Shown piece by piece: positions 44,172 to 54,539 of a stretch of DNA of 64,000 nucleotides (position 1 is the stretch's first letter; each line of letters opens with the position of its first letter). The stretch covers positions 158,804,451-158,868,450 of the forward strand of contig NC_039359.1 in the NCBI RefSeq assembly GCF_003573695.1. Direction: 5' to 3'. Source of the stretch: Papaver somniferum (Eukaryota; Streptophyta; Magnoliopsida; Ranunculales; Papaveraceae). The translations under genes were made by a program, and so were the position numbers. Below the pieces are notes generated by a model. It did not search any database, was not told where the DNA came from, and was given only the letters and a program-made list of their open reading frames with translations.

Positions 44172-44735
44172 GATCGAATCGATATTGATAGACCGAGTAT
44201 CTGTTGATACGAAGTAGTCCGGCGATCGAAGTTAGAAATACTTAAACTTAAAGAAGATAAAGACCTCCTCTGGTTTGAAAAACCTCTTGTTACTCTTCTT
44301 TTCGACTATAAACGATGGAATCGTCCAGTGCGATATATCAAAAATGATCAATTTGAAGATGCTGTCCGAGACGAAATGTCACACTATTTTTTTTTTACAT
44401 GTGAAAGTGATGGAAAAGAAAGAATCTCTTTTACATATCCACCTAGTTTGTCAATCTTTTTGGAAATGATAAAAGGAAAGATACTTTTGTCCACAACTGA
44501 AAAACCCTCTTCTGAAGAATTGTATAATAATTGGGTTTATACCAACAAAAAAAAAAACGAACATAAACAACGCATTTTTCAATAGAATTGATGCTCTAGA
44601 AAGGGGGTCTCTGAAACTGGATGTACTTGAAAAAAGGATTAGATTCTGCAATGATGAGACTGAACAAGACTGCCTGCCTGAAAGGTATGATCCTTTTTTG
44701 AACGGAACCCGCCGTGGAAGCGAAAAAAAGGGACA
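44172..44735 (+). pseudogene. ycf1: Fragment of plastid ycf1 (Tic214)
   Basis: Translation gives DRIDIDRPSI, an in-frame TGA (44205-44207), then [37 protein letters not shown] and [20 protein letters not shown], ending in [13 protein letters not shown]. After a frameshift at a poly-A run (about 44549) it continues [20 protein letters not shown] and [11 protein letters not shown]. This is the conserved C-terminal half of Tic214, a plastid inner-envelope translocon protein. Both a stop and a frameshift show it is not functional here. Confidence 0.88.
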
Positions 44736-45149
44736 GCGCATAGTCAAGTTCTTTCGTTGCACCGCATACGTTTTCATGCTTAGTCTATTTGTGCAGGAGC
44801 GGGCCGGGAGACAAGACCTAGCTTTAGGTCAATGTCTGGAACCTCATCTCAGGACTCATATTAAAAATAAAAAAGGCCTCCTTGATCAAAGCACGTTATC
44901 CCCACGCTTAAATTGGAAATGGATGGATGGATATTGCCAGGCTCTTGCAACCCCTTGTAAACGCTCTCTAAACCCACGCTTTAAAAAAGAATTGGCAAGC
45001 AGGCGCAGCGACAGATTAGATCCTTTACGGAAATAGGACATCGTCCACTAGCCAAAGTAGTGGTGGTCCTGAACTTCAGTCGATGGTAGGAAACTCACTA
45101 ATAGGGAACTAACAAAGAGTCTGCAGGCCATTGCCTTCCGCTCATTCCT

Positions 45150-45380
45150 ATGAAGATAGGGAACTTGTACTTCTCATTCACAAATCCATATTTGTCTATG
45201 TTGCTCACTCTCAGTTTGGTCCTACTTCTAGTTCATTTTGTAACCAAAAACGGAGGAGGCAACTTAGTGCCAAATGCCTGGCAATCCTTGGTCGAGCAAA
45301 TCTATGACTTCGTACTGAACCTGGTAAACGAGCAGATTGGAGGTCTGTCTGGCAATGTGAAACAAAAGTTTTTCCCTCGC
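45150..45380 (+). pseudogene. atp6: Fragment of mitochondrial atp6 (ATP synthase subunit a)
   Basis: From ATG 45150 the frame reads MKIGNLYFSFTNPYLSMLLT, LSLVLLLVHFVTKNGGGNLV, PNAWQSLVEQIYDFVLNLVN and EQIGGLSGNVKQKFFPR. It matches the start of the mature subunit a of the F0 proton channel, including the first transmembrane helix. After FFPR it breaks into unrelated sequence, so about three quarters of the protein is missing. Confidence 0.9.
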
Positions 45381-45384
45381 TCCG

Positions 45385-45598
45385 TTGTTCTACAATGATG
45401 GGCGTCCGATACCTAAAATCTTTATTTATTCAACTATAGAGGATAAAGTCCTTAGTAAAGCTGAGGAGTACAAGAAAGCTGAGATTAAAGGAGTCTTTTT
45501 AAGAGTTTACTTCAAACCAGATGATATTCAACCTCCAGTGGATCTGCCTTTACTGAACGATGATTTACTCAATAAGATAATAGAAGTTTATACGAGTA
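45385..45598 (+). pseudogene. Unrecognised ORF between atp6 and nad1 fragments
   Basis: A frame without an ATG (YNDGRPIPKIFIYSTIEDKV, then KKAEIKGVFLRVYFKPDDIQ). It looks like genuine protein-coding DNA by composition, but I cannot assign it. Its reading frame runs on across the nad1 piece in a different phase. Confidence 0.35.
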
Positions 45599-45658
45599 GG
45601 AGTCGCCTTTTTAGTGCTAGCTGAACGGAAAGTCATGGCTTTTGTTCAACGTCGAAAG
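45599..45658 (+). pseudogene. nad1: Fragment of mitochondrial nad1 (complex I subunit 1)
   Basis: Twenty codons read GVAFLVLAERKVMAFVQRRK, the strictly conserved cytosolic loop of NAD1. Both edges leave the family abruptly. It is short, but the match is distinctive. Confidence 0.8.
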
Positions 45659-45955
45659 GCAGCTATAGGGAAAGCAGAAGTCAGGGAAGCGATGTAAGGT
45701 AACCTTAATTCGCCTACCGGAAGTTCACCTAAGGCCATAAATCCATCCCTATCATGAGCGCGAGTATAATAAACTGGGTCTACGGGGTGGGGTCTATTGT
45801 ACAGGGAAATCCATCACTTGTCTCTAGCTCTTGATATGGGAAGAGTTGAAGAGGGGTGAAGGCGAGAACGGCCATACTATAGATGTAAGGCCTTGCCATT
45901 ATTAGGAAGAGCATATCATAACAGAATTAACCGCTGCAATGGCTATAGATGCAGA

Positions 45956-47011
45956 CCATTACTGATATGTGGTGGAAGAAAAGTAAGTTTGCGTTAGCTT
46001 GCGAAGAACACCAAAAATATTAGTTAGGAGTTTCACAGTAAGAAACTTATGTTTTCCAAAAACATTAAAAAAAAAGAGAATATTATGGTAACAAAATGAT
46101 ATTACCAAATTTGAAAAGATATCATATTTTCCATAATGTTGAGAAATGAAAGATAGACATCTTGATAAAGATGGAAAATATGGGAAGGTTTCCAAAAATC
46201 AAGGAATTGATTACCAGATTTTGGCAAGAATTTTGAAGATGGAGATATTTTCCGAGTTGAACTGAATCTTCTTGGCAAAAAGAACCAAGCAATAGAAGAA
46301 AAAAAAACATTCAAGTGATTGTATACTCATCCACAACGTGTTTGATTGAATCAATTGCTAAACAGAAATAACAATGAAGAAGAAGAAAAAAAAACTTGAT
46401 CTATATATATATCAAGCGAGGAAAATATGCAAATCCTTTTGCTGGCGTTGGAAGATTGAGAAAATGGAAGTTCCAAAACTGTATCTGTGCATGGTCTTCC
46501 ATAGTTTCATTGAAACCCAAAAGGGATATGTATAGTATTGCATAGACTCAAAAGCATACGTTGATGCAATATACAGTAATGTAAATAAGACAACACCAAA
46601 AAGAAAAAGAACTCAGATAAAGACTATAGAACACACGAATCTTATATAAAAAAATCGTGAATACTATACTGCCTCTTTACTGTTGATGGTAACAGAAAGA
46701 GGATTGACTACTTTAGATGTAAACAAATTGAACAATGAAAGGAAGACATAAATCCTTTTCCAAAGTTTGATACCCAATTCTGGTAACAAGGAAAATGATT
46801 TATTTATTTTTTGAACTTCCCTGTGATTTAATATACCAATCCTAAAATAATTTGGGTAGTAGAGAAAATATCAAGCACCATGAAAACATCAAAATTAAAA
46901 CAAAAAAGATACCAGTAGATGCAGAAGATCGATGATACTCATAAACTATGAGAAAATCAATCTGATAACAAAAAGAATATAGATAGTGGAAGCATATGAG
47001 CGTATCTCCCC
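45956..47011. other. 5' internal leader of the LTR element, non-coding
   Basis: Read on the minus strand from the primer site, this AT-rich kilobase has no long frame and no retroviral domain, as in non-autonomous (LARD-like) elements. Frames near 46102-46314 are chance. Confidence 0.6.
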
Positions 47012-47023
47012 GCTCTGATACCA
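47012..47023 (-). other. Primer-binding site (initiator Met tRNA type)
   Basis: TGGTATCAGAGC on the minus strand, immediately after the 5' LTR end. This 12-mer is the standard complement to the 3' end of plant initiator methionine tRNA. Confidence 0.92.
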
Positions 47024-47378
47024 TAATAAATTATGGGTATCGAGGGATCATAGATCGATTGGAAAGACAAAGTTTAAAGTGGTTCGGCACTAACGCCTAC
47101 GTCCACTGACAAGCCCCTTTGAGTGAAATTATCTTGATCTCCAGATCTTTCATCATTCTGGGATAGATACATTTACATTGAAATCTCTTATTTATAGTGA
47201 TAAGAGAGAAAGATATAACCTATTGACTAGCTAACTGATAAGCAATCTAACTAGATTGCACAATATCTTAACAGTCCTGACTCATTCTACACTTATCTCC
47301 TTATAGTTGGAAACATGACTTGGTCTTCTCTTCAAGCACGGTAACTTTGGAGTCTTACACATGTATAATATTCCAATA
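47024..47378 (-). repeat. 5' LTR (right) of the organelle-carrying element
   Basis: Same length and ends as 40753-41107, about ten differences by eye, for example CGTCCACTGACAAGCCCC versus CGTTCACTGACAAACCCC. TATAAATAAGAG on the minus strand would drive transcription leftwards. Confidence 0.9.
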
Positions 47379-47383
47379 ATTCA

Positions 47384-47705
47384 TGCTTGACTGAAATACT
47401 AAGAAGTATTCAATCGGCCTAAAAAATGGAATTATGAGACATATTTGGGACAAGTGCTATTTAAATCGACTCACGGGATACCGTTCGCAAATCACAATAC
47501 GTAAATACAATCTGTCTTAAAATATATACGAGGTACGGTCAAGAATTTCCTCAAAAACATCAACTCCACGGTATTTTGAATTGTACTTTGTCACATATAT
47601 AACTTTTTTTTTTCTTGAGAAAACATTTATTGAAGGAGACTAGCTACTCAGATCAGGAGTCTGGGTAGTAGTGTTTGCATGAAGCATATTACAACAAAAC
47701 ATATT
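47384..47705. other. Non-coding flank; possible LINE tail
   Basis: Continues the segment related to 13480-13560. TTTTTTTTTTCTTGAGAAAACA (47608) resembles a LINE 3' end on the minus strand and may be the tail of the LINE at 48580-50652, with the MITE inserted between. Confidence 0.4.
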
Positions 47706-47957
47706 AGGTTGTGTTTGATAACAAAGAAAGAAAACAATTCCATGGAAAGTGTTTCCATGGAATCAGTTCCCTGGGGGAGGCAAAGAAAGACTTTTTGTGG
47801 AGTTCCAGGGAATTGAGTTTAAAACATATTTTTTTTTATAGGCCACGCTTTTTTTGCAATTCCATGGAAACAGATTTTTTACCAAACAACGGAAGACACA
47901 CTATTTCCATGGAAATATGGCTAATTCCGTGGACTTAACTCTTATCAAACACAACCT
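47706..47957. mobile_element. MITE, 252 bp, hAT-like
   Basis: Perfect 16-bp inverted ends AGGTTGTGTTTGATAA and TTATCAAACACAACCT. The interior repeats TTCCATGGAA palindromes (47741, 47755, 47862, 47904). No coding capacity. A target duplication is not obvious. Confidence 0.75.
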
Positions 47958-48579
47958 TAAAATTGATACCACCATCGCTAGAGGATGAGGTGTAGGACTT
48001 AGCAAAAGAAATTATTTTTGGAATCCACACTTGCCTTGGGGTTTACTTTTCAAAAGTCTACATCAACAACATTGTCATCGATCAGAGTTATATTTGGTGA
48101 CCTTTGTGGAAATCTCCATTTTGAAATCAGCTTCTTCATTATCTTCTTGTCTTCTAGCTCGATGTTGCAGGATCGATATTTTTATTGTTGGTTCCACTTC
48201 ATTGCATGTATCACTGTTATGGTGTTTTTTCTTCTAGTGACACTTCGCAGAGGAAGCCTTCTTCCTTTGTAGGTTTCTCCATCATTTGTTAAGACTAGAA
48301 CCACAATAACGATACTTAACTTGGTATGCCACATGCTATAACATATCACAGATTGTTTTGGTTTGGAAATAGTTGTTTGTATTTTGGAAAGTTGGTTGGA
48401 TTTGGGTTTCTATTTAGCATGAGATCAGGTGGGGAGTTGTAGCAAGATTTGGCATGGTTTCTGATGAGAGCTATGGGTACTGCAGGGGTTTGATAAATTT
48501 TTTGGAAACACTTAATACACCTAGCTTTTCATATATACCAAGTTGTAAGAGCATAGAGTTGGTTCTTTTTCACACTATT

Positions 48580-50652
48580 TATCAATGACTATTACAGATC
48601 CAGGTTTCTATCCAGTTTGTAACGCTTGTCACGGTAGTATCTATGCTGTAGTTCGAGCCAAACCAAACTGCTCTGCTGAAAGGACAATGGAGTAGCGCAT
48701 GATCGTCTGTCTCTATTGACTAGTTGCACATGGTACAAGAAGTGTTAATTGTCGAGATCCATCTACCTATCTTGCTGCTTACTGGAAGAATTCCATTGTA
48801 GCATTTCCATACAAAGACTCTAATACGTGGTAGAACATCAAGGGACCAAATTTTTCGTCATATTGGGTTCAGCTGGGTTGTTTGAGTAGCAGAGTCGGAA
48901 GGATTTTTAATCAAATACTCATATACTGATTTAACCGTGAGCTTTCCGTTGTTGTTCAACGACCAGATTAGCGTGTCCTGGTTGTTTGTTCTCTGATTGA
49001 GGTCTATAACTAAGATGTTCTGAACAACTTGGGGTAGGAGGACTTGATTTATAAAATCTTCATCCCAATTATTCTTGTCTTGATCCATGACATCACTTAC
49101 TGTTCTCAAAGTATTGAAGACAGTGGGTTTTATGTAATTTCTAGAGATCAAGTTTGGAAAGTTTAAGGGAATCCAACTATGAGTCAGTAATTGGACGTCC
49201 TCTCCATTTCGTATCTTCCGAACTGCCTCCTCCTGTAAGATTTTAAGACCATTCCAAAAGACCATTGCAAGAGCAGTTTTGTTTAGGTTTTGAGATACTG
49301 AGCGAGGAAGTAGAGTTGAAGTACATGGCTTTTGGGATTTTGCATGGTAAGGAATTTCGATTTTGTGGGATTCTGCAGGATGTTTTAGTTAACATTGCAA
49401 TGTTGAACTTTATGAATTTTTTAAATCCTAGACCCCTAATGGTAATTGGAGTGCAAATCAAACTCCAACCATTTGGGAACCAACCCCTCGTACTATCCTC
49501 AGAATGCCCCCACCAAAAGGAGCTGTTAAGAGAATTCATTTTCTTTGTTATCTCTTTAGGGATAACAAAGCAAGACATTTTATAAGTAGCCCGGGTGTCT
49601 GCCGAATGTTTGATTAGCACCCCTTTATCTGCCGGAGAGAGAATTTTTCTACGCCATTTTTTCAATCTTTCCTTTAACTTATCTATTATTAGCTCAAAAC
49701 ACTTAATCTTTGATCTATGTGTAAACAACAATATTCCTAGGTATTTATCATCCAGATGGATTCTACCTACTTTGAGGATGTCTAGAATTGTTCTTATTTC
49801 TTCATTCGAGACATATTTACTAAAGAAGGCTCCCAACTTATCATAATTAATTTGTTGACCCGACCCTGATTAAATAAATCTAGTATCTTAACAAGGTTTC
49901 TACACTCCTTTTTCTCGGCTTTGGTGAAGTTCAGACAATCATCAGCTAACAATAGGTGAGATATGGATGGAGAGTTGACAGAGAATTTTACTCCACTTAT
50001 TAGATTTTTATTTTTGGCATTCATTAGGACTCTGAATAGAGCTTCCATGCAAAATATGAATAGGTAAGAAGAAAGAGGATCCCCTTGTCTAAGACCTCTG
50101 GTTGGTTTGAAAAAGCCCGATGGGGAACCAATGAATAGACCAACACTTTAGGCAGTACCTATACATTGGGCTATTAAATCTATCCAGTTTTTACAAGAAC
50201 CCACTTTTTTCCATAATTTTTACCAAAAAAACCCATTGTAACCGATCAAAGACTTTTGACATATCAATTTTGAGGCACATTATACATTTTTTCTTCTTGT
50301 TCTTCTTTTTTGATCTCATTATGTGAACTATATCATGGTCCACAATGATGTTGTTAGTTATTTGCCTTCCTGGGACAAAAGCGCATTGGAAAGACGAGAT
50401 GATTTGGTGTTTTATCCTGCCAGCTAGGAGTATGGAGATAATTTTGTAAATAATATTGCATAGCGAGGTGGGTCTGAAGCATTTTGGGGGTGCTTGGTGA
50501 CTCCATTTTTGGTATCGTTGTAAATAATATTGCACAACGATTGTCTGTTGTTTTCCACAAAAACGGTTAACCATTGCCTGCTCAGAATTTAAGTGAGGAA
50601 TTACTGTCGGGGTTAGGGACATAAGACCCGGTCTAAGTGGCATGAAAGGCAA
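48580..50652 (-). mobile_element. L1-type LINE relic, heavily mutated
   Basis: Minus-strand order: PPKCFRPTSLCNIIYKIISI and FQCAFVPGRQITNNIIVDHD (RT N-terminal blocks, 50652-50191). Then SISHLLLADDCLNFTKAEKK (catalytic box, here LADD), EEIRTILDILKVGRIHLDDK, YLGILLFTHRSKIKCFELII and SPADKGVLIKHSADTRATYK, and RNGEDVQLLTHSWIPLNFPN. A zinc-binding end with SCTMCN and DHALLHCPFSRAVW is near 48750-48650. Frames change at least five times and there is a TAG inside the zinc finger. The 48280-48580 stretch may be its 3' part. Confidence 0.8.
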
Positions 50653-52099
50653 ATTCTTTCATGTCGGAAAAGGGAATGGAGACAAACAGTATCCATGGGA
50701 CCTGGCCTCGGTTAAGTCAAGCAGCGAATATAAGATATAGGTCGGGAACTCAGGAAGGTGCAACTGATTGTACGATACTTAGCGTGTTTGGATACAAATC
50801 TGTTTCTAACATCCAGAAATAGAAATAAGAAGCTATTTCTGATGTGTTATCCAAACATACTATTAACACGACCCTTTTATGCTGGGATCCAACCACTCAA
50901 AACTGGAAGCTTGCCTGCAAAACGATTCGAGACTACTCTTCTCATCATTCATACTATTGGTACTCCTGAGCAGATAAAAAAAAATATATAAGAACTCAAT
51001 AATTACTAGAGTAATCATATTTACCATGGTGAGTCCTTCTGCCATATATATATATATATATATAACCAGCCGGATTGAGGTGGGATTGGAGGCTCTCTAA
51101 CAACATCCTTTGAGTTTTCTGTGTAATGGACATCCTTCTAAAATAACTAACAAACATGTGTGACAGTAAGACCAAACAAATTCCCTGCACATACCCGTCA
51201 TCATACCATCGTTCTATTAGAGAAACAAATTTTCGGTCGACTCTTACGTAGGAAAATGGTGGGTTATGTGCTATATTGGCTAACCTGAATTTATGGTAGC
51301 GAGTAATGATGACGGGTATTATCTCTCTAGAGAGTTCTCGTTTTTGATTACGATGAATGTTTTTTGCTCCGATTGAATATCGTTATTGGGCTACGCTCTC
51401 TTTGTGCCTAGCCTGAGCATTCTTTAATACTCCCTCCTAGACTGGAAAACTGATATTATCACTTTTTCATCTTAATCTGTAAATAAACCAAATTAGAAAA
51501 TTGATAATATTTCTTTTCCGAAAACGAAAAGAATAGCTTATTTCATTGATAAATTTTCCATTTGATATCGCAAAAATGTGGATATCAAATGCTGGAGTTC
51601 TGGGCACATATTTGAGACCAAGGATTATTGATCTGTAGATAATAATAAGAGAAAACGGTTAGCAAAAGATCTGAAAGGGTCAAGTTTGGCTTAAAACGAA
51701 CATTAAACATGCTTAACTTAGTCGAGATTGATGAGCCTAACGATATTTGAAAATGAATTTTGACCCGCCACTAACACTTTTGCTAGACCGGATAACCTCG
51801 CCAAAATGCCACCAAGTCATTTGAATTTTGCCATTTCTAGAAAGGTTTATGATTTGATTTTGTTCTTTTAGTGTTTCAAGTATAGAACAAGACACATTTA
51901 ATTTTATACTGTATTATTTATATTGTACATTTGTATGTAACAAGTTTTATGATCTTGTTCTTTTAGTGTTCCAACTTCCAAGTAAAAAAAAGAAGTACAG
52001 AAGATGACCAGCTTAATTTTACATTATTTATATTGCACATTTGTATGTAGTGCTATTTTTTAGTTAAAAAACTGCTAAAAACCAGTTTGCTAATATTTT
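50653..52099. other. Anonymous DNA with a TA microsatellite
   Basis: No gene. An AT dinucleotide run lies at about 51043-51064. 51660-51840 is related to 59690-60380 (GGTCAAGTTTGGCTT(G/A)AAACG and ATAACCTCGCCAAAATGC). Confidence 0.5.
50781..50861. mobile_element. Tiny MITE-like element (81 bp)
   Basis: Ends AGCGTGTTTGGATA and TATCCAAACATACT are imperfect inverted repeats, with AGAAATAGAAAT and AGCTATTTCT inside so most of it could fold. No clear target duplication. Confidence 0.5.
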
Positions 52100-52481
52100 A
52101 TTAGGAACCCACAATTTGGGATATGGAAACTAATTGGGGGATATATCTACATGATAAAAACTGGATTCAAATATCAAATCAGGATCACCCCTTTATGTAA
52201 TTATTTTTTTTAATTCCTAATCTAGCCCTAACTAATCAGGTTTAGTGATTAATAATAATTAGTAAATCTTAAGTATTTGGGGGATAGATTAGTGTGTATT
52301 TTTATTTGAATTTGTGTGAGTGAGGTGAGAGTAGAAGGAGGGAAAAATATTTTTGAGTGGAAATTTTTTTGTGAAAATGGAAGATGATTGTGAGGAGAGA
52401 ATTGCAGCTGCTAAATCTTTAGCGCAACTACAACAAGAAGCATATCTTCAATCTCCGATTAATGACAACAAGAAGCATATC
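52100..52481 (+). pseudogene. Short ORF fragment cut by the copia relic
   Basis: ATG at 52377 opens MEDDCEERIAAAKSLAQLQQ, a charged helical start. After about 33 codons it runs into copia-derived sequence. The AT-rich 52100-52350 region upstream would be its leader. I do not recognise the family; it could be the first exon of a host or transposon gene. Confidence 0.35.
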
Positions 52482-54539
52482 TTAAGCCTAACATTCGTGT
52501 TCTTACGCATTTTTGGTTACACTATACATGTGCCATTATGATTCCACATCGTACTAAAATGGGTCTTCAAAACTGTTAAGTAGTTATGTTGGAAATGAGT
52601 TCCCAACAATTATCCGCATTTTCAAAAACTTTGGCAGGAGATCTCTTACCACTAGATTTGCGGGTAGTCATTTTAATGAGACAGTCTTCCCTTCGTTAGG
52701 GGGAGATAAGAAAAAGTATTTTATAAGGGAACGACAGGAATTGTCGTGGTGTGTTCCCACTATGTCTCATATTGATTCTTGTACTCCACAAATGTAAATG
52801 TGAAGTGACAAAGAATAATCGATTTTCAGAATGTACACTGATGTCGCTAAAGTGACAAGATCACACATACCAGCTGCAAATATTCATGCAAGGTTAGAAA
52901 TCCTAAGTATGGGGTACACCATAAACTAATGTGTTGCAACTACACTTGGTGGAAGTGTTGTTGAGGTCGTGGCACCATAAAGGAAGATAGAGAGATCACC
53001 AGGTTCGATCAACGCTCACCTAGAAAGGAAGTAGATGAGTAAGACACAACCTAATTTGTATCATTTATGAAATCATCTCATTTGATTGTCTCTGACTATG
53101 TCCATGAATCAATACTGGAGGACGCTTCGAAGTTTTAAATGATTCTAGAGAATAGTGAAATCTTGATGGATTATGAGAATACACATGCGTCAATGGAAGA
53201 ATCATGCATGCACAATGATGATACAATCCATAAATAGTTTCTCCAGAAGTAGAGCATAATGAGATCGAACCATTCTTTATTTTGATTAATTTCAAATAAA
53301 TAGCATATTTGGACTACGCAATCCAGGTAGAACTTAGTTCTTTGACAAATATACGGGTATTTGGTGTGGTAGTGCTAACCAACCTAGTGTAAAGCCTGTG
53401 GGACATACATGATTAATTTGTCACAAAGCATAATGAGAAGAAAGCAGTCTTACAGTATAAATACTCGCCTTGTGGCGCGAGGTTTCTCACAAAGCCCTGG
53501 AAATGTATTCTTGTAATGAACTTTATAGTGTTCCGCTACTTAGTTAGCTTGGTAATTTCAAAAAGACCTGAAATGCAGCATATGTATGTGGTTGTTACGT
53601 GTCTCTGAAAGAATCAAGAGATAGAAGATATTTACAAAAGTGCATGATGGACTTTTGCTTCCCAAGTCGAATGACTCTACACCATGGAATGTGTTTGCAG
53701 TTACACTGGAACACTCACTTATTGACTTAAACAATCAGGCGGATGTGGTATACCCGTCTAAGTGACTATTTGATTGGGAAGGGATAAACAAGTACGGTTT
53801 TGTGCCATGTGTATTAAATAAGTTCTTGATTCAAAATTATATCTATCTATGTCAATGATATGGACATGATAAGTACTCTTAATGGAATAAGAGATCTTAC
53901 AAGCTATTTAAAATATGAATATAAGATGCAAATCTTGGGAAATCTCGATCTTATCTATGTTATGAACTAGAAGACCGATCTTGTGGTATATTATTCCACC
54001 AATTTGTATATGTCCATTGTCAGGCAATTTAACAAGGACATACATCCTACTAGCACTCACATAATTAGTCGAGTTTCAAATGTACATAAATGACCAATTC
54101 GTCTAAAGGAAGATGACGAAGTTGTGTAGGGAGATGAACTTTCCTTACATAATGTACTCGGCTAAATGTTAGATCCTCAGTGAATTTTTTAGCTAGATAT
54201 AGCTCAATGCCAATGCAACGTCATTGGAATCGTATAGTGAATGTAATCATGTACTTAAAAGTAACCATTGACATAAATTTGTTTTATCCCTGCAAAGACA
54301 TTAAATGGAATGCTAATGAAAGTGAAATTCAAAAGTTGTTGATTATGAAGGAACGATGATCTCTTCTCCATCGAAAGTAATCAGGGGAGATATGGTGGAC
54401 TATGTTCTATGTCAATACCAATATTCAGTTTCGAAAAGTACATGGCTAAAGGAACTGTCTCGAACAACTCTGAAATTAATCAGGGAGATATGTCGACATC
54501 AGGGGAGGATCCAAGGATATGATGTCATTTTACTTCAAA

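Larger units (their letters stand above)
41990..45955. other. Organelle-derived insert (mitochondrial, with a plastid piece)
   Basis: Between about 41990 and 45955 the sequence becomes less AT-rich and contains recognisable pieces of mitochondrial rrn18, nad4, matR, atp6 and nad1, and plastid ycf1, in mixed orientation. The edges are judged from composition and first and last gene matches, so they are approximate. The simplest reading is one piece of a rearranged mitochondrial genome that already contained plastid DNA. Several separate insertions are also possible. Stretches between the fragments (41990-42229, 42742-43123, 43892-44171, 44736-45149, 45659-45955) look organellar but I cannot name them. 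Confidence 0.85.
40753..47378 (-). mobile_element. Non-autonomous LTR retrotransposon carrying organelle DNA
   Basis: Two 355-bp LTRs (40753-41107, 47024-47378) differ at about ten sites by eye. The five bases ATTCA flank both outer edges (40748-40752, 47379-47383). On the minus strand the 5' LTR is followed at once by TGGTATCAGAGC, the classic initiator-methionine primer site, and the 3' LTR is preceded by a polypurine tract (CTTGAGGGGGG). No gag, protease, integrase or RT is visible in the 5.9-kb interior. The middle four kilobases are fragments of mitochondrial and plastid genes. The element must have used proteins supplied by another copy. Confidence 0.88.

Noticed and set aside
44698..45036. 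112-codon frame after ycf1
   Set aside because: Its first codons are the end of ycf1 in phase; the remainder is unassigned organelle-like DNA, so no separate gene is called.
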